Assembly (NCBI RefSeq): GCF_003026355.1
Contig: NZ_PYON01000009.1
Span: 110,836-174,835 of the forward strand
Length of the DNA stretch: 64,000 bases
Reading direction: 5' to 3'
Source: Photobacterium kishitanii
GTDB taxonomy: Bacteria > Pseudomonadota > Gammaproteobacteria > Enterobacterales > Vibrionaceae
How positions within the stretch are numbered: the first letter of the stretch is position 1; every line of letters begins with the position of its first letter. Positions 20,431 through 30,782 of this stretch are shown in pieces. The notes under the pieces were generated by a model. That model searched no databases. It had not been told where the DNA came from and saw only the letters and a program-made list of their open reading frames with translations. The position numbers and the translations under genes are program-made.

Positions 20431-20465
20431 ACAATGCCGACTTGCTGTCGGCATTGTTGTTTTTA
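20431..20465 (+). terminator. gldA terminator
   Basis: ACAATGCCGAC and GTCGGCATTGT form an 11-bp stem on a five-base loop, followed by a T-rich tract. Confidence 0.9.
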
Positions 20466-20558
20466 GGCAGTGGAATACAGATGGTTATAGTTTATGAGTA
20501 CAAACTGACGTGGATTTGTTAGGATCGGCCTCCATTTATATTCCATAGCAGGTAGGGT

Positions 20559-20960
20559 ATGAAGCAACGCGATATTCAGGTGTTACAGGAAATGGGGATC
20601 ACCTATTGGCAAGTACGAAAGCCAGAGCTTTTTCCTAACCAAGTGCTGCCTGTGATCAATCTACCCGCTGAGTGTAAGCTGCTTTTTATTACAGCAGAGG
20701 AATTGGATGAGCATGATGCTTGGTTGTTTGGACGGATTTTATCTAGTATGAAATTAGCACCATCTCAAGCTTTATCATTGCCGTTATCGGCGCTTGATCA
20801 AATCGCAGAGCACCATTTAGATTGGTGTTGGTTTGCGGGTTGCCAAGGGGCGCACCCTAGTGGCTGTCAGGTACTGAATTCGGCCTCATTAAAACTAATG
20901 CATAATGATCCTTCATCTAAGAAGGCGTTATGGCAACAGATTTGTAGTTATGACTCATAA
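20559..20960 (+). CDS. holD: DNA polymerase III psi subunit
   Basis: Psi links the clamp loader to SSB through chi. The 133-aa protein begins MKQRDIQVLQEMGITYWQ, like the conserved N-terminal chi-binding segment of HolD, then the family pattern LLFITAEEL and DWCWFAGC. The family diverges fast, so the call depends also on the overlap with rimI (11 bases), the arrangement known in E. coli. Confidence 0.9.
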   Translation: MKQRDIQVLQEMGITYWQVRKPELFPNQVLPVINLPAECKLLFITAEELDEHDAWLFGRILSSMKLAPSQALSLPLSALDQIAEHHLDWCWFAGCQGAHPSGCQVLNSASLKLMHNDPSSKKALWQQICSYDS

Positions 20961-21405
20961 AATTATTCCGTTAGAAGCACACCATACTGATGATGTTTGG
21001 CGTATAGAACAAGCCGCTAATACTTTTCCATGGGCAGAGTCAATGATCCGTAAGGAACCGAATCGCATAGCGGCTAACTATGTGTTAGTGGTTGACGAAC
21101 AGGTTGTTGGTTATTGTTTTGGACAATTGGTCGCAGGTGAAGGCACATTACTTAATATCGCTATTGATCCTGCTCAGCAACGTAAGGGTTACGGGAAGTT
21201 GTTACTTAATGGTTTTATTGATGCACTAGAAGCGAAACAAGCGGAAGAAATTTGGCTTGAAGTACGAGAAAGCAACTTAGGTGCTTATAAATTGTATGAA
21301 GCGACTGGATTTAATGAAACCAATCGTCGCGTAGGCTATTACCCAGCGGTTGATGGTCGCGAAGATGCGTTGATCATGGCCTATATGTTTATGCCTTTTG
21401 GCTGA
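20950..21405 (+). CDS. rimI: Ribosomal protein S18 N-acetyltransferase RimI
   Basis: GNAT enzyme that acetylates the N-terminal alanine of S18. The 151-aa protein shows RIEQAANTFPWAE, LLNIAIDPAQQRKGYGKLLL (acetyl-CoA loop), WLEVRESNLGAYKLYEATGF and YYPAVDGREDALIM, all family hallmarks. I start at ATG 20950 inside the holD 3' end; upstream in-frame codons lie deep in holD. Translation is probably coupled to holD because no strong ribosome site is seen. Confidence 0.95.
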   Translation: MTHKIIPLEAHHTDDVWRIEQAANTFPWAESMIRKEPNRIAANYVLVVDEQVVGYCFGQLVAGEGTLLNIAIDPAQQRKGYGKLLLNGFIDALEAKQAEEIWLEVRESNLGAYKLYEATGFNETNRRVGYYPAVDGREDALIMAYMFMPFG

Positions 21406-21426
21406 TTAAGCTATAAAAATACCAAT

Positions 21427-21460
21427 AAAAAGGCCGTATTCAGATGAATACGGCCTTTTT
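21427..21460. terminator. Bidirectional terminator rimI / prfC
   Basis: A perfect 15-bp stem AAAAAGGCCGTATTC/GAATACGGCCTTTTT on an AGAT loop, symmetric for both converging genes. Confidence 0.92.
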
Positions 21461-21483
21461 TGTATTAATAACTAGAAAGTAGA

Positions 21484-23079
21484 TTAGTGCTCACGCGTTG
21501 CGCGGAAATCACCTTCAGGGAAACGTTCTTTAGCAAGGTTTAGATTAACCATTGTTGGGGCGATGTAAGATAAATTATCACCGCCGTCTAATGCTAGGTG
21601 TGATTGGTTCTTACGCTTGAATTCTTCAAGTTTCTTAGCATCGTCACATTCAACCCAACGCGCTGTTGCAACGTTAACGCCTTCATAAATCGCTTCAACG
21701 TTGTATTCAGCTTTAAGACGTGCAACAACCACATCAAACTGAAGTACACCCACCGCACCAACGATTAAATCGTTGTTTTGTAGCGGACGGAATACCTGTA
21801 CCGCACCTTCTTCTGAAAGTTGTACTAAGCCTTTTAGCAATTGCTTTTGCTTAAGTGGATCTTTTAGACGAATTCGACGGAATAGTTCAGGAGCAAAGTT
21901 TGGAATACCAGCAAACTTAAGGTTCTCACCTTGAGTAAAGGTATCACCAATTTGAATTGTGCCGTGGTTATGTAAACCAATAATATCACCCGCATAAGCA
22001 ACTTCAGCGCGTGAACGGTCACCCGCCATGAAGGTTACCGCATCAGAAATACTTACGCTCTTACCAGTACGAACATGGTTCATCTTCATACCTTGGTTGT
22101 AAGTACCTGAAACTATACGCATAAATGCAATACGGTCACGGTGCTTTGGATCCATGTTCGCTTGGATTTTAAACACGAAGCCTGAAAATTTCTCTTCGGT
22201 CGCTTCTACTTCACGGGTATTTGCTTGACGAGGTAATGGTGCTGGAGCCCATTGAGTTAAGCCATCAAGCATATGGTCAACACCAAAGTTACCCAGTGCA
22301 GTACCAAAGAAAACAGGCGTTAGCTCACCGGCTAAAAATAGCTCAAGATCAAACTCATTTGATGCGCCAATCACTAATTCTAGTTCTTCGCGTAAGTTTG
22401 CTGCTAAATCGCTACCAATAGCCACATCAAGCTCTGGGTTATCTAAGCCTTTAATGATGCGTTGTTCTTGAATAGTATGGCCTTGACCTGTGCTGTAAAG
22501 AAGCGTTTCATCACGGTGAATATGGTAAACACCTTTGAACTCTTTACCACAACCAATAGGCCATGAGATAGGTGCACATGCCATACCTAGTTCAACTTCA
22601 ACTTCATCAAGCAATTCCATTGGATCACGTGTTTCGCGGTCCAATTTGTTCATGAAGGTAACGATAGGTGTGTCACGTAGGCGAGTAACTTCCATTAGCT
22701 TACGAGTACGATCCTCGACACCTTTAGCGGCATCGATAACCATTAGACAGGAGTCAACGGCTGTTAGGGTACGGTAAGTATCTTCAGAGAAGTCTTCGTG
22801 TCCTGGAGTATCAAGTAAGTTAACCAAACAATTGTTGTAAGGAAACTGCATAACCGATGTGGTTACCGAGATACCACGTTCTTTTTCCATCTCCATCCAG
22901 TCAGATTTTGCATGCTGGTTAGAACCACGACCTTTTACTGTACCAGCTTTTTGGATCGCGTTTCCGAACAACAATACTTTTTCAGTAATGGTGGTTTTAC
23001 CCGCATCGGGGTGGGAGATAATAGCGAAAGTACGACGTTTAGATACTTCGCCCTGAAACTGTGTTAGCGACATTAGCAT
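21484..23079 (-). CDS. prfC: Peptide chain release factor 3
   Basis: GTPase that recycles RF1/RF2 from the ribosome. At 531 aa it is family length (529 in E. coli). Motifs: [17 protein letters not shown] (G1), [20 protein letters not shown] (G3), [17 protein letters not shown] (G4), and the ending TREH. The start at 23079 or the in-frame ATG two codons later (MSLTQFQ, as Vibrio homologues begin) are both possible; only the first has an AAAGA-like site. Confidence 0.97.
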   Translation of the reverse strand: MLMSLTQFQGEVSKRRTFAIISHPDAGKTTITEKVLLFGNAIQKAGTVKGRGSNQHAKSDWMEMEKERGISVTTSVMQFPYNNCLVNLLDTPGHEDFSEDTYRTLTAVDSCLMVIDAAKGVEDRTRKLMEVTRLRDTPIVTFMNKLDRETRDPMELLDEVEVELGMACAPISWPIGCGKEFKGVYHIHRDETLLYSTGQGHTIQEQRIIKGLDNPELDVAIGSDLAANLREELELVIGASNEFDLELFLAGELTPVFFGTALGNFGVDHMLDGLTQWAPAPLPRQANTREVEATEEKFSGFVFKIQANMDPKHRDRIAFMRIVSGTYNQGMKMNHVRTGKSVSISDAVTFMAGDRSRAEVAYAGDIIGLHNHGTIQIGDTFTQGENLKFAGIPNFAPELFRRIRLKDPLKQKQLLKGLVQLSEEGAVQVFRPLQNNDLIVGAVGVLQFDVVVARLKAEYNVEAIYEGVNVATARWVECDDAKKLEEFKRKNQSHLALDGGDNLSYIAPTMVNLNLAKERFPEGDFRATREH

Positions 23080-23241
23080 GTTCTTTTTGAATGGAGTGCA
23101 TTATCCGCTATTGTCGCTGATTTTACCCTTAGACTCAATCTAGCCGCAGTGAGAATTACCAACAAAGATAAAGAATGACGTGTTTGACGGTTAATTTGAG
23201 TAATATTAACCATAATACTTGCCCTAATAGAGACTCAAAGT

Positions 23242-24045
23242 ATGTCCGTAGTAACTAATCATTCAGTCATAATAGATAGCCATTGCCATTTTGATTTCGC
23301 TCCGTTTGCAGAAAATCCGCACCAAGCGTGGACACAAGCACAGCAAGCTGGCGTTAAAGCGATGGTTATTCCGACGGTTGGTCGCAGTAATTGGCAGACA
23401 GTTTCTGCCTTATGTCAGCAACTCTCAGGCTTATATTATGGGTTGGGTATTCATCCTTTTTTTAACCACCAACATAGTTCTGAGGTTGTTGCTGAGTTAA
23501 CAGCACGGCTTGCTGAAGCAAAAGAAGATGATCGTTGTGTGGCGGTGGGAGAGTGTGGGTTAGATTTTGCAGTAGCTGGCGCTCAGCGAGAGCTACAGCT
23601 TGAATGGTTACGAGCACAATTGCTATTAGCCAATAGCTATAAGCTACCTGTGATTTTGCATTGCCGTAAAGCTTTTCCTGAATTGGTGCAGTTACTTCGC
23701 CAACATCCACCCATGGCGGGAGGGGTTTATCATGGTTTTAGTGGCAGTTACCAGCAAGCTACTCAGCTTGTTGATCTTGGTATCAAAATTGGAGTTGGTG
23801 GCACAATTACCTATAGTCGAGCTAAAAAAACGCGGGCAACAGTCGCAAAATTGCCGTTATCAGCATTATTGTTGGAAACCGATGCACCTGATATGCCTGT
23901 TGCAGGTTATCAAGGTCAACCGAATCGACCTGAGCGGTTAGTCGATATTGCGATGGTACTGGCTGAAATTAGAGCTGAGGATTATGCACAAGTCGCACAG
24001 GTCACAACCTTAACAACGGCTGAATTATTTCAAATAAAGCTGTGA
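23242..24045 (+). CDS. TatD-family metal-dependent hydrolase (YjjV type)
   Basis: A 267-aa TIM-barrel metallohydrolase of the TatD/YjjV group, thought to be DNases. Metal ligands are visible: DSHCHFD at residues 12-18, VGECGLDF, ILHCRKAF, YHGFSGS, and the terminal ETDAPDMP. E. coli yjjV also lies beside the deo genes, which supports the subgroup. The ribosome site is weak. Confidence 0.88.
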   Translation: MSVVTNHSVIIDSHCHFDFAPFAENPHQAWTQAQQAGVKAMVIPTVGRSNWQTVSALCQQLSGLYYGLGIHPFFNHQHSSEVVAELTARLAEAKEDDRCVAVGECGLDFAVAGAQRELQLEWLRAQLLLANSYKLPVILHCRKAFPELVQLLRQHPPMAGGVYHGFSGSYQQATQLVDLGIKIGVGGTITYSRAKKTRATVAKLPLSALLLETDAPDMPVAGYQGQPNRPERLVDIAMVLAEIRAEDYAQVAQVTTLTTAELFQIKL

Positions 24046-24102
24046 TTCTGCTGCCAAAGCCAAACGTTTGCGCTAACCGTTTACATCATCATACCTCTTA
24101 TG

Positions 24103-24118
24103 TGTGATTCCGATCACA
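24103..24118 (+). promoter_or_regulatory. CRP site upstream of nupC (distal)
   Basis: TGTGA-TTCCGA-TCACA is a perfect match to the CRP core consensus. It is centred about 93 bases before the start inferred from the TATAAT at 24192-24197. Confidence 0.8.
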
Positions 24119-24154
24119 ATAGCGAATTCTAATACATCAAGTTTCCTCATAAAC

Positions 24155-24172
24155 TGTGATCTTGGCATTACA
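24155..24172 (+). promoter_or_regulatory. Second, weaker CRP-like site upstream of nupC
   Basis: TGTGA followed after eight bases by TTACA. It is centred about 41 bases before the inferred start and 52-53 bases from the distal CRP site, the spacing used by CRP/CytR-controlled nucleoside promoters such as E. coli deoP2. The right half is poor at standard spacing. Confidence 0.45.
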
Positions 24173-24191
24173 TCATCACCAACTCCATGAG

Positions 24192-24197
24192 TATAAT
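24192..24197 (+). promoter_or_regulatory. -10 element of the nupC promoter
   Basis: A perfect TATAAT 65 bases before the nupC ATG. The -35 is poor (TTACAT at 18 bases), as expected for a CRP-dependent promoter. Confidence 0.55.
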
Positions 24198-24261
24198 GCG
24201 CCAACTCTTAAAGAGCCGAACTGTCAAGACGCCAAAACTTAACTATAGGATTCCATAAATC

Positions 24262-25553
24262 ATGAGCCTGCTAATGAGCCTTGTTGGGATGGTGGTACTG
24301 CTACTAATTGCTGTACTACTTTCTGATAACCGTAAAGCGATCAATCTACGTACTGTTGGTGGCGCATTTGCTATCCAATTCCTGTTGGTGCATTTGTACT
24401 CTATGTACCTGTAGGCCGTGATGTGCTGTATGGTATGTCACAAGCAGTTGCTAACGTTATTGCTTACGGTAATGACGGTATTAACTTCTTGTTCGGCGGC
24501 CTAACCTCAAACAAGATGTTTGAAGTGTTCGGTGGTGGCGGTTTCGTTTTCGCCTTGCGTGTTCTGCCAGTTATCGTGTTCTTCTCTGCTCTTATTAGTG
24601 TGTTGTACTACTTAGGTATCATGCAGGTTGTAATCAATATTCTTGGTGGCGGTCTACGTAAAGTACTGGGTACATCACATGCAGAATCAATGTCTGCAAC
24701 AGCGAATATCTTTGTTGGTCAAACAGAAGCACCTTTAGTTATTCGTCCATTCGTACCTAAGATGACTCAATCTGAGCTATTTGCAGTAATGTGTGGTGGT
24801 TTGGCATCAGTTGCTGGTGGTGTACTAGCAGGTTATGCACAAATGGGTGTACCACTAGAGTACTTGATTGCGGCGTCATTTATGGCAGCACCAGGTGGTC
24901 TATTATTCGCAAAAATCATCAAGCCAGAAACTGAGCAGCCAATTGAGCAGCTAGGTGACAATGTTGATGAAGCTGAAGAAAAACCAGCAAACATTTTTGA
25001 TGCTGCAGCTGCAGGTGCATCATCAGGTATGCAACTAGCATTAAACGTTGGCGCAATGCTACTAGCGTTCATTGGTTTAATTGCACTAGTAAACGGTATG
25101 TTAGGTGGTATCGGCGGTTGGTTCGGTATGCCTCAGTTAACGCTAGAATTAATTCTAGGTTACATCTTCTCACCATTAGCATTCCTAATTGGTGTGCCAT
25201 GGGGCGAAGCACAACTTGCTGGTTCATTCATCGGTCAAAAGATTGTTGTTAACGAATTCGTAGCTTACCTAAACTTTGCCCCTTACTTAAAAGATGTGGC
25301 TGACGGCGGTATGTTAGTAGCAGAGACTGGTGCGGTAATGTCTGATAAGACGAAAGCAATCATTTCATTCGCATTGTGTGGTTTCGCTAACTTATCTTCA
25401 GTCGCTATCCTACTGGGTGGTATTGGTAGTCTTGCACCAACTCGTCGTGCTGAAATCGCTCGCTTTGGTATGAAGGCTGTTGCGGCTGGTACGTTATCTA
25501 ACCTAATGTCTGCAACCATTGCTGGTCTATTTATTACTCTTGCTGCATCGTAA
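24262..25553 (+). pseudogene. nupC: Nucleoside permease NupC with a one-base frameshift
   Basis: Concentrative nucleoside:H+ symporter of the inner membrane. ATG 24262 opens MSLLMSLVGM...[20 protein letters not shown], then the frame runs into TAG at 24412-24414. The family continues in another frame from GTT at 24384 ([19 protein letters not shown]) without a further break to 25553. Two bases stand at 24382-24383 where a codon is expected, so one base is missing. The downstream part is intact, with [12 protein letters not shown] and [12 protein letters not shown]. Corrected length would be about 430 aa. It may be a real mutation or a sequencing error; a GTG at 24423 could start a shortened product. 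Confidence 0.88.
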
Positions 25554-25576
25554 TAACTAGCCTCAAACGATAAAAG

Positions 25577-25611
25577 AAAAAGCGTCACAGTGAATACTGT
25601 GGCGCTTTTTT
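25577..25611 (+). terminator. nupC terminator
   Basis: AAAAAGCGTCACAG pairs with CTGTGGCGCTTTTT (one wobble) on a TGAATA loop, ending in six Ts. Confidence 0.88.
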
Positions 25612-26198
25612 GTTTTAACGAGCTGTTTTAATCGGGTAGTTTGTTGGAATAGGAGTAGGGGCAAATTAATTTGATTGGGTGGGTGATATTTAATGTAATA
25701 AAATCGATTGCGTTCCCCTTTCTAAATTCTCACTCTGTTATTATTCGCTTGTAGAAACAATTCAGTAGTTGCGGTTAATAAATTATTGCCGTTATTTGCA
25801 TGATAAATAACAGTTATGCAAAAAGAGCTATTTTTTTTTGATCAAGTCGCATTAGTTACGATTACACTTTTTATTTCAGTAAACATATTATCCACCACAG
25901 GAAACACGAGTTTAATAGTCGAGTCGTGGTTGAGTTGATATTATAAGTAAGTAAAACCTAAACAGGTTAGGGTAACTTTATCTAAGATTAGGTAGCTCAC
26001 GCGGTGATAGGGATAGTAACCAAGACAACATTAATTTGTTGCAGGGTCTTCAAGGAATAACGTCCGCTCATAGATGACAGCGATAGTAGATGTCGTTGCA
26101 TTGCAGTGAAATTGATTAGGTCACTGCTGAATTCATACCGAGTATTCAGGTAGTACTATTAATACTACCGCGATCAAACATTACGACTGGAGATAGTC
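25612..26198 (+). promoter_or_regulatory. Long leader/control region of the deo operon
   Basis: There is no gene in these 587 bases. Visible are: an inverted pair TTTGCAT (25795-25801) and ATGCAAA (25816-25822); an octamer GTTGCATT (26095-26102), identical to the E. coli CytR half-site as I recall it; and three hairpins just before deoC: CAGCGA/TCGTTG (26078-26098), GCAGTGA/TCACTGC (26103-26127), GGTAGTA/TACTACC (26149-26169). I infer CytR-type control; the promoter itself is not clear. Confidence 0.45.
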
Positions 26199-26975
26199 AT
26201 GAGCGATTTAAAAGCTGCAGCACTACGTGCATTAAAATTAATGGATCTTACAACATTAAATGAAGACGACACTGATGAAAAAGTGATCGCACTATGTAAG
26301 AATGCAAAAACAGTTGTTGGTAACACTGCTGCAGTATGTATTTACCCTCGTTTTATCCCAGTAGCTAAGAAGCAGTTACGTGAGCAAGGTACACCAGATG
26401 TACGTATTGCAACTGTTACTAACTTCCCACACGGTAACGATGACATTGAGATCGCTGTTGCTGAAACTAAAGCCGCTGTTGCTTACGGCGCAGACGAAGT
26501 AGACGTAGTATTCCCATACCGCGCACTAATGGCGGGTAATGCAGAAGTAGGCTTTGAGCTTGTTAAGCAATGTAAAGCAGCGTGTGGCGATAACGTATTA
26601 CTTAAAGTTATCATCGAGACTGGCGAGCTAAAAACGGAAGCACTTATTAAGCAAGCTTCTGAAATCTGTATCAATGCTGGTGCTGATTTTATTAAAACAT
26701 CTACAGGTAAAGTGCCTGTAAACGCAACACCTGAATATGCTGAAATCATGCTTAATGTGATTAAAGATATGGGTGTAGCAAAAACAGTTGGCTTTAAGCC
26801 TGCTGGTGGCGTGCGTACTGCTGAAGATGCACAACAATACCTAGCAATGGCTAACACTATTCTTGGTGATGAGTGGGCAGATAGCCGTCATTACCGTTTC
26901 GGTGCATCAAGCCTACTTGCTAATTTACTTCACACGTTAGGTGAAGGCGAGCAAGCAGCACAAGGCGGCTACTAA
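26199..26975 (+). CDS. deoC: Deoxyribose-phosphate aldolase
   Basis: Class I aldolase that splits 2-deoxyribose-5-phosphate into glyceraldehyde-3-phosphate and acetaldehyde, the last step of deoxynucleoside catabolism. The 258-aa protein carries the Schiff-base lysine at Lys166 in FIKTSTGKV, the helper lysine region ([11 protein letters not shown]), and NFPHGND. GGAGATAG precedes the ATG. It is the first gene of deoCABD. Confidence 0.98.
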   Translation: MSDLKAAALRALKLMDLTTLNEDDTDEKVIALCKNAKTVVGNTAAVCIYPRFIPVAKKQLREQGTPDVRIATVTNFPHGNDDIEIAVAETKAAVAYGADEVDVVFPYRALMAGNAEVGFELVKQCKAACGDNVLLKVIIETGELKTEALIKQASEICINAGADFIKTSTGKVPVNATPEYAEIMLNVIKDMGVAKTVGFKPAGGVRTAEDAQQYLAMANTILGDEWADSRHYRFGASSLLANLLHTLGEGEQAAQGGY

Positions 26976-27193
26976 GCTTCTTTGAATAAGGTGGCGTTAT
27001 GCCACCTTATTATTCTTAGCACTAATTGTTTTATATTAGTGACAATTATCTAGGTTATTTTATCGTATTTATCAATGATGTATTGGCATCACTGGATGGA
27101 TTCGTGCACGTAAATTTTAGCAAAATAATAGCTTAATTTTACAATAGATAATTAATTCCCCCCATTGAAAAACATATCAGTAAGAGGATCGTC

Positions 27194-28525
27194 ATGTACT
27201 TACCTCAAGAAATTATTCGTAAAAAACGCGACAACATTGCTTTGACTGCCGATGAAATTAATTTTTTCATTCAAGGTGTTGCTAAAAACACTGTCTCTGA
27301 AGGTCAAATCGCTGCATTTGCAATGGCGGTTTATTTTAATGATATGACCATGGATGAGCGGGTCGCATTAACCTGTGCAATGCGTGATTCAGGAATGGTG
27401 ATTGATTGGGGCCATATGAATTTTGATGGTCCGATTGTTGATAAGCATTCAACCGGTGGTGTGGGTGATGTGACCTCTTTAATGCTGGGCGCAATGGTAG
27501 CCGCATGTGGCGGCTATGTACCAATGATTTCTGGTCGTGGCCTTGGTCATACAGGTGGTACGTTAGATAAACTGGAATCGATTCCAGGTTATAACATTAC
27601 GCCAAGCAATGAAGTGTTCGGTAAAGTTACTAAAGAAGCGGGTGTGGCAATTATCGGTCAAACGGGTGATTTAGCACCTGCAGATAAACGTGTTTACGCG
27701 ACACGTGATGTTACTGCAACCGTTGATAATATTTCATTGATCACTGCATCTATTCTGTCTAAGAAATTAGCTGCTGGTCTCGATTACTTAGTCATGGACG
27801 TTAAAGTAGGTTCTGGCGCATTTATGCCAACTTACGCAGCATCAGAAGAACTTGCTAAATCTATTGTTGCCGTTGCTAATGGTGCTGGTACTTGTACTTC
27901 AGCGTTATTGACTGATATGAACCAAGTGTTGGCATCAACAGCGGGTAATGCGCTTGAAGTACGTGAAGCGGTACAATTTCTAACGGGTGAATACCGTAAC
28001 CCACGTTTATACGAAGTTACCATGGCATTGTGTGCTGAAATGTTAGTTATCAGTAAACTTGCATCAGATTTACCGCAAGCACGTGCGAAACTTCAAGCAG
28101 TGTTAGATAATGGTCAAGCAGCAGAACGTTTTGGCAAAATGGTTGCAGGTCTTGGTGGTCCAACTGATTTTATCGATAATTATGATAACTATCTTGATAA
28201 AGCAGAAATCGTTAAACCTGTATTTGCTGAAACAACCGGTTTTGCGAGTGCAATGGATACTCGTGGTTTAGGCATGGCTGTGGTAGGTATGGGCGGTGGT
28301 CGTCGTGTCGCTAGCGACAGCATCGATTATGCCGTTGGTTTATCTGATATGATTCGTCTTGGTGATGAAGTGTATGCTGATACCCCATTAGCAATGGTAC
28401 ATGCACGTACTGAGGCACAGTGGCAAGAAGCTGCTAAAGCTGTACGTGCCAATATTACTATTGCAGAAGCACCGTCAGAAGCAACCCCTGAAGTATACCG
28501 TCGCATTGGCAAGCAAGATGTATAA
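27194..28525 (+). CDS. deoA: Thymidine phosphorylase
   Basis: Splits thymidine with phosphate to thymine and deoxyribose-1-phosphate. The 443-aa protein has the family signature [56 protein letters not shown]. It lies 218 bases after deoC and 10 bases before deoB. A ribosome site AGAGG precedes the ATG. Confidence 0.98.
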   Translation: MYLPQEIIRKKRDNIALTADEINFFIQGVAKNTVSEGQIAAFAMAVYFNDMTMDERVALTCAMRDSGMVIDWGHMNFDGPIVDKHSTGGVGDVTSLMLGAMVAACGGYVPMISGRGLGHTGGTLDKLESIPGYNITPSNEVFGKVTKEAGVAIIGQTGDLAPADKRVYATRDVTATVDNISLITASILSKKLAAGLDYLVMDVKVGSGAFMPTYAASEELAKSIVAVANGAGTCTSALLTDMNQVLASTAGNALEVREAVQFLTGEYRNPRLYEVTMALCAEMLVISKLASDLPQARAKLQAVLDNGQAAERFGKMVAGLGGPTDFIDNYDNYLDKAEIVKPVFAETTGFASAMDTRGLGMAVVGMGGGRRVASDSIDYAVGLSDMIRLGDEVYADTPLAMVHARTEAQWQEAAKAVRANITIAEAPSEATPEVYRRIGKQDV

Positions 28526-28535
28526 CGGAGCAAAA

Positions 28536-29756
28536 ATGAAACGTTCAATTATTTTAGTTTTAGATTCTTTTGGTATCGGCGCGACTGAAGATGCGGTTGA
28601 TTTTGGTGATGTAGGTGCAAATACCCTTGGCCACATTGCAGAAGCATGTGCGCGCGGTGAAGCTGATAATGGCGATCGTAGTGGTGCTCTACATTTACCA
28701 AACCTCACTAAACTTGGTTTAGCAAAAGCCTGTGAAGAGTCATGCGGTAGTTTCCCTGAAGGTATGGATGCTGATGTTGAAATCGTTGGTGCCTACGGCC
28801 ATGCGAAAGAAATTTCATCAGGAAAAGATACGCCTTCTGGTCACTGGGAAATTGCAGGTGTGCCGGTATTGTTTGATTGGGGCTATTTCAGTGATAAAAC
28901 CAATAGTTTTCCTAAAGAGCTAACTGATCGCATCCTTGAGCGTGCAGGTCTCGATGGTTACTTAGGTAACTGCCATGCATCAGGTACACAAGTACTGGAT
29001 GACTTGGGTGAAGAGCACATGCAAACAGGTAAACCAATTTTCTATACATCTGCTGACTCTGTATTCCAAATTGCATGTCATGAAGAGACTTACGGTCTTG
29101 ATAAGTTGATGGAACTTTGTCATATCGTGCGTGAAGAGCTAGAAGATTATAATATTGGTCGTGTTATTGCGCGTCCATTTATTGGCGCAGGCAAAGGTCA
29201 ATTTGAGCGTACGGGTAACCGTCGTGACTTATCACTTGAGCCACCTGCAACAACTATTTTGCAAAAGTTAGTTGAAGAAAAGCAAGGCGAAGTGATTTCT
29301 ATCGGTAAGATTTCTGATATCTATGCTGGTTGTGGTATTTCTCGCAAAGTAAAAGCAACCGGTATTCCCGCTTTATTTGATGCAACGCTAGCACAAATTG
29401 AAGTTGCTGGTGATAACAGTATCGTCTTCACTAACTTCGTTGATTTTGACTCAGCTTATGGCCACCGTCGTAATGTAGCGGGTTATGCTGCCGCGTTAGA
29501 ATATTTTGATCGTCGTTTACCTGAAATTTTAGCATTGCTAAAAGAAGATGATGTGCTAATTATTACTGCTGATCATGGTTGCGATCCAACATGGCCAGGT
29601 ACTGATCATACACGTGAGCATATTCCTGTGATTGTAACTGGACCAAAAGTTAAAGCAGGATCATTAGGTCGTCGCGAAACATTTGCGGATATTGGTCAAA
29701 GTCTTGCCGAGCATTTTGGTACATCTGATATGGCTTATGGTAAGTCGTTTCTATAA
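28536..29756 (+). CDS. deoB: Phosphopentomutase
   Basis: Moves the phosphate between C1 and C5 of (deoxy)ribose, linking the phosphorylases DeoA/DeoD to the aldolase DeoC. From ATG 28536 ([26 protein letters not shown] five bases upstream) it is 406 aa, matching the family; an upstream in-frame start would lie inside deoA. Metal-site motifs are seen: the N-terminal [37 protein letters not shown]. Confidence 0.98.
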   Translation: MKRSIILVLDSFGIGATEDAVDFGDVGANTLGHIAEACARGEADNGDRSGALHLPNLTKLGLAKACEESCGSFPEGMDADVEIVGAYGHAKEISSGKDTPSGHWEIAGVPVLFDWGYFSDKTNSFPKELTDRILERAGLDGYLGNCHASGTQVLDDLGEEHMQTGKPIFYTSADSVFQIACHEETYGLDKLMELCHIVREELEDYNIGRVIARPFIGAGKGQFERTGNRRDLSLEPPATTILQKLVEEKQGEVISIGKISDIYAGCGISRKVKATGIPALFDATLAQIEVAGDNSIVFTNFVDFDSAYGHRRNVAGYAAALEYFDRRLPEILALLKEDDVLIITADHGCDPTWPGTDHTREHIPVIVTGPKVKAGSLGRRETFADIGQSLAEHFGTSDMAYGKSFL

Positions 29757-29783
29757 ACCTAATATAGTGGCATTATCTTAATC

Positions 29784-29819
29784 ATCAAGGCGAGGAATCA
29801 TTGGATAAATCGCCTTGAT
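29784..29819 (+). promoter_or_regulatory. Hairpin between deoB and deoD
   Basis: ATCAAGGCGA and TCGCCTTGAT are perfect 10-base complements around 16 bases, with no T run. It may be an mRNA processing or stability element, or an operator. Confidence 0.45.
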
Positions 29820-29964
29820 TAGTATAAAAGTATGCATGTTTGTACGGTAGCGATTGTTGTCGTTATCTGAACGATATTAAGCGGTTATTAGTCATCGGTG
29901 GTGGGTGTTTTAAATAGATATGGCCGCCACTGGTAACTGATTCAATTAACAAAAGGATATAACT

Positions 29965-30684
29965 ATGGCTACTCCACATATTAATGCTGAAATGGGTGAT
30001 TTTGCAGATGTCGTGCTGATGCCTGGTGATCCACTACGTGCTAAGTTCATTGCAGAGACATTCCTAGAAAATGTTACTGAAGTATGTAATGTACGTAGCA
30101 TGCTTGGCTTCACTGGTACTTACAAAGGTCGTAAGATCTCTGTTATGGGCCACGGCATGGGTATTCCTTCTTGTTCTATCTATGCGACAGAGTTAATTAA
30201 AGACTTTGGCGTGAAGAAAATTATCCGTGTTGGTAGTTGTGGTGCTGTACGTGATGACGTTAAATTGCGTGATGTTGTTATCGGCATGGGCGCATCAACA
30301 GATTCTAAAGTAAACCGTATCCGTTTTGGTGGCCATGACTTCGCAGCAATTGCTGATTTCGGTATGGTACAAAATGCAGTAGATGCAGCAAAAGCAAAAG
30401 GTATTCCAGTTAAAGTGGGTAATATCTTCTCAGCTGATTTGTTCTACAATCCTGATTTTGATTTCTTCAAAACAATGGATAAATACGGCATTGTTGGTGT
30501 TGAAATGGAAGCTGCTGGTATTTATGGCGTAGCTGCAGAATTTGGTGCTAAAGCACTGACTATTTGTACTGTTTCTGATCATATTCTACGTGGCGAAGCA
30601 ACAACATCAGAAGAGCGTCAATTAACGTTCAACGAGATGATTGAAATTGCGCTAGAATCAGTATTACTTGGTGATGCTGAGTAA
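29965..30684 (+). CDS. deoD: Purine-nucleoside phosphorylase (DeoD type)
   Basis: Hexameric phosphorylase for purine (deoxy)nucleosides. The 239-aa protein starts [23 protein letters not shown], has [23 protein letters not shown] and the catalytic Asp in [10 protein letters not shown]. It ends the deo operon and is followed by a strong terminator. The 208-base gap after deoB holds a hairpin, so its expression may be set partly apart. Confidence 0.98.
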   Translation: MATPHINAEMGDFADVVLMPGDPLRAKFIAETFLENVTEVCNVRSMLGFTGTYKGRKISVMGHGMGIPSCSIYATELIKDFGVKKIIRVGSCGAVRDDVKLRDVVIGMGASTDSKVNRIRFGGHDFAAIADFGMVQNAVDAAKAKGIPVKVGNIFSADLFYNPDFDFFKTMDKYGIVGVEMEAAGIYGVAAEFGAKALTICTVSDHILRGEATTSEERQLTFNEMIEIALESVLLGDAE

Positions 30685-30726
30685 TCGTGAACTGAAAAGG
30701 TACTCTGATTGAGTGCTCATCAGAAT

Positions 30727-30766
30727 AAAAAAAGCGGTAACAGTGTCAGCTGTTGCCGCTTTTTTA
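30727..30766. terminator. Terminator deoD / smp (bidirectional)
   Basis: GCGGTAACAG pairs with CTGTTGCCGC on a TGTCAG loop, flanked by an A run and a T run, so it serves both converging genes. Confidence 0.9.
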
Positions 30767-30782
30767 TGGATATTAGTTAGTA

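Noticed and set aside
24370..24414. Programmed -1 frameshift in nupC
   Set aside because: No slippery heptamer, no downstream pseudoknot and no known nupC frameshifting; a mutation or sequencing error is simpler.
26103..26127. GCAGTGA...TCACTGC as a CRP site before deoC
   Set aside because: The half-sites are 11 bases apart, not six, so it reads better as a hairpin.
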